A program made the position numbers and the translations under genes. The notes under the pieces were generated by a model. The model did no database searches. It worked only from the letters and a program-made list of their open reading frames with translations, and was not told the DNA's origin. Shown here one piece after another: positions 7,282-12,283 of a stretch of 14,640 nucleotides of DNA; position 1 is the stretch's first letter; the number at the start of each line of letters is the position of its first letter. Origin of the DNA: Anaerolineales bacterium UBA7227. GTDB lineage: Bacteria > Chloroflexota > Anaerolineae > Anaerolineales > Villigracilaceae. The stretch covers positions 1-14,640 of the forward strand of contig DKTP01000121.1 of assembly GCA_002473085.1 (NCBI GenBank). Direction: 5' to 3'.

Positions 7282-9366
7282 TCACGGCGCGGGTCTCAGC
7301 GCGAACACCGGGGCGTCGCCTTTGCGGAAGACGAATTCCGCAGGCAGGGAAAGCGGCGTCAACGCGCCGCCCGAGAGCAGCGCGTCCACAGGGACATAGT
7401 AAAGTTGGACCGGCGCGGCGTCGCCCACGGTAATATCCTTGAACGCGAGGATGACGTACGCGCCGTCGGGGCTGAAGACCGCGTCGCGATAGCAGCAGGC
7501 GTTATCGCGGACTTTTTGGAATTTGTGCGTGAACGCGCTGTAGAAAAGCAGCCTGCCAAACCCGCCGTTGAAAACGGCGCTGTTGAAAAAGAAAACGTCC
7601 CTGCCGTCGAAGTCGAAGTCCACAATGACGTGCGGGAACTCGAAGCGGCCGGTCGGGAAATCGTCCAGAATCTTCGGCTTGTCTTCGCCGCACTTGGAAA
7701 TGTCCATGATGCGGATGGCGTCGGCGCGCTGGTTGCCTGCCGGGACGAGGATCTTGAGCGCCAGTCGCGCGCCGTCGCGGGACCAGCGCGCGTCCTTGAC
7801 GGCAAAATCGTCGTAAAAGAGACAGCCGTTCAAGCCCAGCAGGTCGGTGTGGCCGCGCACGCCGCGTAGTTTTTCGACGTCGAAGGGGACGACAAAGAGT
7901 TCGCGGTCGAGGCTGATGGCGGCCTGTTTTTTATCGGGGGAAACGTGGAAGGATTCGAAATACTGCGAGGAAAGAAAACTGGCGATGTTATCTTCTCGCA
8001 GGGTTTCGATGTTTACCGTTTTCAGGGTCTTTCCCGAAATATAGAGGAGCGTCTCCCGGTCCAGCCATTCCAGGTTGAACTTGGGCGCGCCGTCGGTGGT
8101 GAGGCGTTTGGGATCGCTCCCGTCCACGTTCATGATCCAGATGTCGTTGCGGTGGACGAGGGCGATTCTGTCCGCGCCGCCGAGGACGGGGATTCCTGGC
8201 TCGGGGAGAGGAACCGTCGGCGCGGGAGAGGGCGTCGAAACCAGGGACGCGGTCTCGGTCGCGGAAGGCTTCGTCGTCGGGACGGAAACGGTCGGGGAGG
8301 GCAGGGCCGTCGGATAGGGAAGGGAGGAGGGCGGGGCCTCCGGGGAGGCCGAAGTCCAGTCAATGTGCAGCCAGCCCGAGGCGAGCAATCCGCCGGCGGC
8401 CAAAACGACGACCAGTCCCAGCGCGGCCAGCGCGGCGATCCAGACGGCGGGCTTGAAGCGGCTCTTTTTCATCACGGCGGTGCGGGCGGTGGGAGAGGGT
8501 TTGCGGACGCGCGCCGGCAGCCCGCGGGTAATGCGCGCCGCGGTCTCGGTGTCGAGATGGGCTTTGATCGCGTCCACCATTTCCTGCGCGGACTGGTAGC
8601 GGTCGGCGGGGGTTTTCGCCATCGAAACGGCGATGATCTCGCCGACCCAGGCGGGCAGGTCGGGGCGCGCTTCCAGGATGTTGGGGACCGGCTCGGTGAT
8701 GTGTTTGAGCGCCAGGCCCATGGGGGTTTCGGATTGGTAGGGCTGGCGTCCCGTGAGCATTTCGTAGAGGATGATGCCGAGGGCGTAGATGTCGGTGCGG
8801 CCGTCCACCGCGTTGCCGGCGGCCTGTTCGGGACTCATGTAGGCGGGCGTGCCGATGATGGCGCTGCCCGTGGTCATGGTCTCGCCTTCGTGCTGGGTCA
8901 GTTTGGCGATTCCGAAGTCGGAGATGCAGGGAATTTCTTTGGCGGCAAAGAGGATGTTGCTGGGTTTGAGGTCGCGGTGGATGATGCCTTTGCTGTGGGC
9001 TTCGTCCAGCCCCGGCGCGATCTGTTCGAGCAGGCGCGCGGCGTCGTCCACGGAATAGACGCTTTTTTTGATGCGTTCGGTCAGCGAGCCCCCGTTCATG
9101 TAACGCATCACGAAGTAGGGCTGGTTGTTCTCTTCGCCCACGTCATAAACGGGGACGATGGAGGGATGCTCCAATTTGGCGATGATCTTGGCTTCGCGCT
9201 CGAAACGCAGGCGGAAGTTCTGGTCGGAGTGGAGCAATTCGGGCGGCAGGACTTTGACCGCCACCTCGCGCTCGAAGCGCGGGTCGTAGGCGCGGTAGAC
9301 GGTCGCCATTCCCCCGCGTCCCAGCTCGGATTTGATCTCGTAGTGGCCGATTTTTTCGGGTTGCAT
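7282..9366 (-). CDS. Transmembrane Ser/Thr protein kinase with propeller-like extracellular sensor
   Basis: This 694-residue protein has a complete PknB-type kinase domain at about 8-272: glycine loop LGRGGMATVY 15-24, catalytic Lys38, helix-C Glu58, HRDLKPSN 130-137, DFG 150-152, and TPAYMSPEQ 173-181 in the activation segment, which contains several Thr/Ser that could be autophosphorylated. A single membrane helix follows at about 308-331, then a Pro/Ser/Thr linker (about 340-395). The C-terminal half (about 397-694) has repeated strand patterns such as DIWIMNVDGSDPKRLT and VFSPDGAYVILAF, typical of TolB/WD40-like beta-propellers. This would replace the PASTA repeats found in many Gram-positive homologs. 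The sensed ligand is unknown. The ATG has no ribosome site but lies 6 bases below a promoter -10, so the mRNA is probably leaderless. A divergent promoter for the three-gene cassette starts in the same upstream region. Confidence 0.93.
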   Translation of the reverse strand: MQPEKIGHYEIKSELGRGGMATVYRAYDPRFEREVAVKVLPPELLHSDQNFRLRFEREAKIIAKLEHPSIVPVYDVGEENNQPYFVMRYMNGGSLTERIKKSVYSVDDAARLLEQIAPGLDEAHSKGIIHRDLKPSNILFAAKEIPCISDFGIAKLTQHEGETMTTGSAIIGTPAYMSPEQAAGNAVDGRTDIYALGIILYEMLTGRQPYQSETPMGLALKHITEPVPNILEARPDLPAWVGEIIAVSMAKTPADRYQSAQEMVDAIKAHLDTETAARITRGLPARVRKPSPTARTAVMKKSRFKPAVWIAALAALGLVVVLAAGGLLASGWLHIDWTSASPEAPPSSLPYPTALPSPTVSVPTTKPSATETASLVSTPSPAPTVPLPEPGIPVLGGADRIALVHRNDIWIMNVDGSDPKRLTTDGAPKFNLEWLDRETLLYISGKTLKTVNIETLREDNIASFLSSQYFESFHVSPDKKQAAISLDRELFVVPFDVEKLRGVRGHTDLLGLNGCLFYDDFAVKDARWSRDGARLALKILVPAGNQRADAIRIMDISKCGEDKPKILDDFPTGRFEFPHVIVDFDFDGRDVFFFNSAVFNGGFGRLLFYSAFTHKFQKVRDNACCYRDAVFSPDGAYVILAFKDITVGDAAPVQLYYVPVDALLSGGALTPLSLPAEFVFRKGDAPVFALRPAP

Positions 9367-9372
9367 TGCCCG

Positions 9373-9401
9373 AGTATACCTATGTCGAAGCGTCGGTGCA
9401 A
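9373..9401 (-). promoter_or_regulatory. Sigma-70-like promoter of the kinase gene
   Basis: On the minus strand TTGCAC (9401-9396), a 17-base spacer and TATACT (9378-9373) precede the kinase ATG by 6 bases. Transcription would start at about the ATG itself, consistent with the missing Shine-Dalgarno sequence. Confidence 0.6.
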
Positions 9402-9477
9402 GCGCTGGCGATTGCTAATCCGTTACTGTTTTAGGGGCGGGAAATTTCCAACGCCGAGATTCTGTGCGGCAAAAGGA

Positions 9478-9506
9478 TTGTCAAATCGCAGGGCTGGTTG
9501 TATATT
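9478..9506 (+). promoter_or_regulatory. Near-consensus promoter reading into the three-gene cassette
   Basis: TTGTCA at 9478-9483, a spacer of exactly 17 bases, and TATATT at 9501-9506 differ from the sigma-70 consensus by one base in each box. It points at the three small genes and lies outside (upstream of) the putative cassette boundary at 9583. That is where an integron-type Pc promoter would lie. The leader would be about 110 bases long. Confidence 0.6.
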
Positions 9507-9520
9507 TGGCGCAATGGTTC

Positions 9521-9569
9521 TCCAGCGGAAATCTTGTCCCTTTCCCTTCAATTTTCGCTCCCCGCTGGA
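9521..9569 (+). repeat. Inverted repeat in the leader of the cassette operon
   Basis: TCCAGCGG at 9521-9528 is perfectly complementary to CCGCTGGA at 9562-9569, separated by 33 mostly pyrimidine-rich bases. It sits between the promoter and the cassette boundary. It could be a leader hairpin, or part of a recombination site ending at GTTGGGC (9583-9589). Which of these it is cannot be decided from one copy. Confidence 0.4.
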
Positions 9570-9582
9570 TCAATCCTTAACC

Positions 9583-9589
9583 GTTGGGC
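9583..9589 (+). other. Putative recombination core GTTGGGC at the left end of the cassette
   Basis: GTTGGGC fits the GTTRRRY core at which integron integrases join cassettes (cut after the G). It lies 34 bases before the first start codon, as cassette boundaries usually do. The ten bases from 9583 (GTTGGGCGTT) are the exact reverse complement of AACGCCCAAC at 10653-10662. That relation is expected between the first bases of a cassette and the left core of its own attC site. Confidence 0.4.
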
Positions 9590-9622
9590 GTTCTCTTGCA
9601 AACATAAAAAGGAGTTCAAATA

Positions 9623-9973
9623 ATGGCTACATTTGACCAACGTGGACAAAAAGTAAATACCCAATACAACGCTTCTGGGAATATCAATTTTAGTGCGGCA
9701 ACAACAAGTACGGATGTAGTTATTGAATTGCGTAAATTGCTTGATGAAGTAAATCAAGCGGTTCAGGCTGGAAACATAAATTCAGAAGGTGGAATTGATG
9801 TTGAAGCCAAAGTTAAAAAAGCCATCGTTCAAATGGAAAAACCTAAACCAGATAAGCAAGCCATTCTTGAAAATATAAACGGTGCGAAAGAAATAATAGA
9901 AAGCATGGCTTCTGCTGTTGGTTTAGTGTCTGGATTCGCTCAAGCCGTCGAAGTAATAAGGAGAATTTTCTAA
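9623..9973 (+). CDS. Small helical protein with N-terminal FDQRGQ-type tag (cassette gene A)
   Basis: This 116-residue protein is not assignable to a named family by eye. Residues 1-17 are the tag shared with the next two genes (FDQRGQKVNTQYNA at 4-17), followed by a Gly/Asn stretch (SGNINF 18-23). Residues about 29-52 form a predicted amphipathic helix (TDVVIELRKLLDEV). A short linker follows, then a second helix from about 58 (VEAKVKKAIVQ), KPKPDK at 73-78, and a C-terminal helical region from about 79 that becomes hydrophobic (SMASAVGLVSGFAQAVEVI at 94-112). AAGGAG lies 8 bases before the ATG. The stop overlaps the next start by one base (TAATG), so translation of the next gene is probably coupled. 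Codons are much AT-richer than in flanking genes, which suggests acquisition by transfer. The tag could mediate self-association; this is a hypothesis. Confidence 0.75.
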   Translation: MATFDQRGQKVNTQYNASGNINFSAATTSTDVVIELRKLLDEVNQAVQAGNINSEGGIDVEAKVKKAIVQMEKPKPDKQAILENINGAKEIIESMASAVGLVSGFAQAVEVIRRIF

Positions 9974-10287
9974 TGGCAAATTTTGACCAGCGTGGACAAA
10001 AGGTAAATACCCAATACAACGCGGATAAGATTGAAGTAAATCATTCCGTAGAAAATAAAAAAGGCTCAAAGTATTCTCGCCAAACTTGTGCGCTATGTAA
10101 AGGCAACGGGAAAGAAGGATGGTTCGCGTCAGAACCCTGTAAGGCATGTGGCGGTAAAGGAACTCTCCTTGTCTTGGAACCTGCTCAAAAATGTCCGTAT
10201 TGCAACGGGAAAGGTTTTTTATGGGATATGCAAGGTTCCTGCCCAACCTGTAATGGCACTGGATGGGTTCATATACTTGACGAATAA
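9973..10287 (+). CDS. Tag-bearing DnaJ-type zinc-finger protein, copy 1 (cassette gene B)
   Basis: This 104-residue protein has the shared tag at residues 1-17, a polar linker (about 18-37) and four CxxCxGxG motifs: CALCKGNG 39-46, CKACGGKG 56-63, CPYCNGKG 74-81 and CPTCNGTG 90-97. This is the cysteine-rich zinc domain of DnaJ/Hsp40, which normally holds two zinc ions and helps bind unfolded clients or acts in thiol exchange. There is no J domain (no HPD) and no DnaJ C-terminal domain, so it cannot act as a normal Hsp70 co-chaperone alone. It starts on the last base of gene A's stop codon; its AAGGAG ribosome site lies inside gene A's final codons. It is 71% identical over its full length (74 of 104 positions) to the next gene. 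Confidence 0.85.
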   Translation: MANFDQRGQKVNTQYNADKIEVNHSVENKKGSKYSRQTCALCKGNGKEGWFASEPCKACGGKGTLLVLEPAQKCPYCNGKGFLWDMQGSCPTCNGTGWVHILDE

Positions 10288-10301
10288 AGGAGAATATTCC
10301 A

Positions 10302-10616
10302 ATGGCTAATTTTGACCAGCGTGGACAAAAAGTAAATACTCAATACAATGCGGATAAAATCGAAGTGAATCATTCCGCAGAAAATCAAAAAGGCGCAAAG
10401 TATGCTCCTCAAACCTGTGCGCTGTGCAAAGGCAAAGGACAAGAAGGGTGGTTAGCAACAAATCCGTGCAGGGCATGTGGCGGTAAAGGGAGTGTTCTTG
10501 TTTTACAACCTCATCATCAATGTCAATATTGTAAAGGTAAGGGTTCTTTAGGATTGAGTACAAACCCTTGTCCTACTTGTAACGGCACTGGATGGGTACA
10601 TACAATCAACGATTAA
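10302..10616 (+). CDS. Tag-bearing DnaJ-type zinc-finger protein, copy 2 (cassette gene C)
   Basis: This 104-residue paralog of the preceding gene is identical in residues 1-25 and keeps all eight cysteines: C39/C42, C56/C59, C74/C77 and C90/C93, each in a CxxCxGxG motif. Differences cluster in the loops between zinc motifs, mainly 64-89, and at the last four residues. Conservation of every metal ligand and glycine while the loops drift suggests both copies are functional. It follows gene B by 14 bases that contain AAGGAG, so the three genes form one operon. There is no signal peptide or membrane segment. A putative attC-like palindrome begins 39 bases after the stop. Confidence 0.85.
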   Translation: MANFDQRGQKVNTQYNADKIEVNHSAENQKGAKYAPQTCALCKGKGQEGWLATNPCRACGGKGSVLVLQPHHQCQYCKGKGSLGLSTNPCPTCNGTGWVHTIND

Positions 10617-10655
10617 CGGCAATTATCAAGCGGTGTCTCTTGCACGTCAAAAAAC

Positions 10656-10714
10656 GCCCAACAAAGCATTCCGAGAAACAGAATCAGGCCGTTTGCAAGG
10701 AAAAAGCGTTAGCA
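10656..10714 (+). other. Putative attC-like recombination site (59-base imperfect palindrome)
   Basis: The site starts GCCCAAC (fits RYYYAAC) and ends GTTAGCA, 59 bases in total. Internally GC (10666-7) pairs with GC (10706-7), TTCC (10669-72) with GGAA (10699-702), AAAC (10676-9) with GTTT (10691-4), and G10681 with C10690 around an 8-base loop, leaving unpaired bases on both sides. Its ends GCCCAACAAAGCATTC and AAGCGTTAG resemble classic integron attC sites. The right core departs from GTTRRRY, but in an excised circle it would become GTTGGGC, fully complementary to the left core. No integrase gene lies in the window. Confidence 0.45.
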
Positions 10715-11308
10715 AGTTAACCATCAAAAAGACATCGAGCCTATTTTGATTGCGATGCCGATGAATTTCCATATTTGGCTGTGGGCAGGCTCGGTCACCT
10801 GGGGTGAAATAGCGTTCCGATCGGGGTCATGCCTTGGCACGCCACCAGTGGATAAATCATTGTGACCGATGACCAAGGTAGTTAACGGGACGGCGCTTTT
10901 GCGCGTCTCCATTGCTCTGTACGGCTTGCGTGCTTGCCGATTCTGAGTATACTGTGAGCATGATTGCGCGGCGGTTTCTCTGGTTCAAAATGATGGCCCC
11001 GCTATCTTCTGGGGTGCACCTGACGTGTGGGACTGCGCTTCGCGCGTGCGGCATTTTCGAGCATTTTCCTCGCTTCAAGTTTTTTCCTGCTCCCAAGCAT
11101 TGTCCACGCTCGACGATCAATTCCAGGTCGTGTACAGTCGCGCCCGTCCCAAAGTTCAGGGCGAGCCGCAGGGCGTCCGCGCCGCCGTTTGTGATATACA
11201 ATAAGGAGCGAAAAAAGTTGAAAACCGACAAGACTCTTTCCAATCCCATGAAAGCGGAGGTTTAAGGCAGGTCGCGCCGATTGCGGGCGCGTCCGTCTGG
11301 ATACAACC
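10715..11308. other. Region of about 590 bases without a supportable gene
   Basis: Open frames exist on both strands, but none has a ribosome site, plausible composition or recognisable motif. Visible items are a hairpin GAC-g-GCGC/GCGCGTC with a TTTT loop (10889-10907), a possible promoter TTGCGT-N16-TATACT (10926-10953), and a late ATATACAATAAGGAGCG segment (about 11192-11208) that could be a -10 plus a ribosome site before a 15-codon TTG-started frame ending at 11265. Composition returns to GC-rich from about 10880. It may contain the decayed remains of a gene. Confidence 0.4.
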
Positions 11309-12193
11309 ATGAACGACGACTTATCGAAAATCCTGCTGGACAATCTGTCCGACGGGGTGTATTACGTGGACAAGGATAGAAATATCACCTACTGGAACAC
11401 GACTGCCGAGAAAATAACGGGATACCAAAAACCTGAAATCATCGGACATTCCTGCGCCAATAATATCCTTCGACACATGGACGTCACTGGGCGGGAATTG
11501 TGCGAGAACGGCTGTCCGCTGCAACTCACCTTGCAGGACGGCGAGAAACGGGAAGCCTTTGTGTTCCTGCATCACAAGCAGGGACACCGCGTATCCGTCC
11601 ACGTGCGGGTGGCGCCGCTAGTGGACGAAACGGGGGAGATCATCGGCGCGGTCGAGACTTTTTCGGAAAATTCGAAGAACCTGGATATGTTGAAGGAGAT
11701 CGAGCGGCTCAAGAACGACGCGTTCCGAGACCCGCTGCTGGGAATCGGAAACCGCCGCCTGGCGGAGATCATGTTCGAAAACCACGCCGACAAACGGGAC
11801 GTTTTGGGGATGATCTTCTTCGACGTGGACTTTTTCAAGGAAATCAACGATCAACACGGTCACACCATCGGCGACAAGACGCTGGTCATGATCAGCAAGT
11901 CGGCGATCAGCGCCTTGCGCCAATCGGACCTGTTCTTCCGATGGGGCGGGGACGAGTTTCTGATCCTGCTGCCAAACATCAGCCGCGAAGACCTGCGCGC
12001 CATCGCGGAGCGGATCAACATTTTTGTGGAACGCAGTTTCATCATGGCGGACAACCGGAGGATTTCGACGACGATCTCGACCAGCGCGACCTTTGCCGCG
12101 GCAAACGAGACGCTGGCCTCCGCCATCAAGCGGAGCGACGCGCTGATGTATAAAAGCAAAAACGACGGGCGGAATAAAGTTACGGCAGATTAA
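11309..12193 (+). CDS. PAS-GGDEF diguanylate cyclase
   Basis: This 294-residue protein should make the second messenger c-di-GMP from two GTP. Residues about 5-120 are a PAS sensor domain (LSDGVYYVDKDRNITYWN at 13-30, GYQKPEIIGHSC at 38-49). It belongs to a subtype with three cysteines (C49, C65, C69) in the pattern SC-x15-LC-x3-CPL, which may bind a metal or sense redox state. Residues about 140-294 are the GGDEF domain with DPLLGIGNRR 141-150, the metal-binding segment FFDVDFFKEIND 170-181, the intact active site GGDEF 213-217, and RQSD 204-207 five residues before it. RQSD matches the RxxD product-inhibition site. There are no membrane segments, so it is cytoplasmic. No clear ribosome site precedes the ATG; the start could be leaderless or slightly different. 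Confidence 0.93.
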   Translation: MNDDLSKILLDNLSDGVYYVDKDRNITYWNTTAEKITGYQKPEIIGHSCANNILRHMDVTGRELCENGCPLQLTLQDGEKREAFVFLHHKQGHRVSVHVRVAPLVDETGEIIGAVETFSENSKNLDMLKEIERLKNDAFRDPLLGIGNRRLAEIMFENHADKRDVLGMIFFDVDFFKEINDQHGHTIGDKTLVMISKSAISALRQSDLFFRWGGDEFLILLPNISREDLRAIAERINIFVERSFIMADNRRISTTISTSATFAAANETLASAIKRSDALMYKSKNDGRNKVTAD

Positions 12194-12241
12194 CGCCGGC
12201 GGCCCGGGCGGCGCTTGACGGTTTCAGCGCGGGGCAATACG

Positions 12242-12276
12242 AAAAAAACCCCGTCTCCTGTATGAAGACGGGGTTT
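12242..12276 (-). terminator. Strong terminator between convergent genes
   Basis: AAACCCCGTCT (12246-12256) and AGACGGGGTTT (12266-12276) form a perfect 11-bp stem with a 9-base loop. On the minus strand GGGG is followed by seven Ts, making it a good terminator for the PLP enzyme gene. On the plus strand it may also stop transcription from the diguanylate cyclase gene. Confidence 0.88.
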
Positions 12277-12283
12277 CGCTTTC

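Larger units (their letters stand above)
9623..10351 (+). repeat. Three copies of a 50-bp coding repeat at the starts of genes A, B and C
   Basis: The first 50 bases of each gene (9623-9672, 9973-10022, 10302-10351) are nearly the same. A and B differ at 5 positions, mostly silent third positions plus the Thr/Asn codon. A then shares no visible similarity with B and C, so the repeat is a mobile or exchanged 5' module joined to unrelated C-terminal parts. Confidence 0.85.
9955..10616 (+). repeat. Tandem duplication with a 329-base period covering genes B and C
   Basis: Gene C repeats gene B 329 bases later. The similarity includes about 18 bases before the start codons: ATAAGGAGAATTTTCTA before B and ATAAAGGAGAATATTCCA before C. 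In B these bases are the last codons of gene A, so the duplicated unit seems to have carried A's 3' end along as the new ribosome binding site. Confidence 0.75.

Noticed and set aside
9444..9589. A second, longer attC site upstream of the cassette
   Set aside because: CCAACG and GATT words near 9448-9461 partly mirror the sequence before GTTGGGC, but pairing is weak and the left core lacks the RYYYAAC form.
7945..9636. 563-codon plus-strand frame
   Set aside because: It is antisense to the kinase gene and Gly/Arg-rich with no motif. It also runs through the divergent promoter region.
9623..10351. Possible CRISPR-like array from the three spaced 50-bp repeats
   Set aside because: The repeats are coding 5' ends about 330-350 bases apart with genes between them, not short regular spacers.
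10306..10563. Minus-strand frame within gene C
   Set aside because: It is the antisense of a duplicated zinc-finger gene. A similar shadow exists in gene B because the two copies are homologous.
10912..11265. 117-codon plus-strand frame after the cassette
   Set aside because: It has odd Cys/Arg/Pro composition, no ribosome site and no motif. The opposite strand is equally open, so neither can be supported.
11192..11265. Leader peptide or riboswitch before the diguanylate cyclase
   Set aside because: A ribosome-site-like AAGGAG and a 15-codon frame are present, but there is no conserved riboswitch core or attenuator hairpin to support it.
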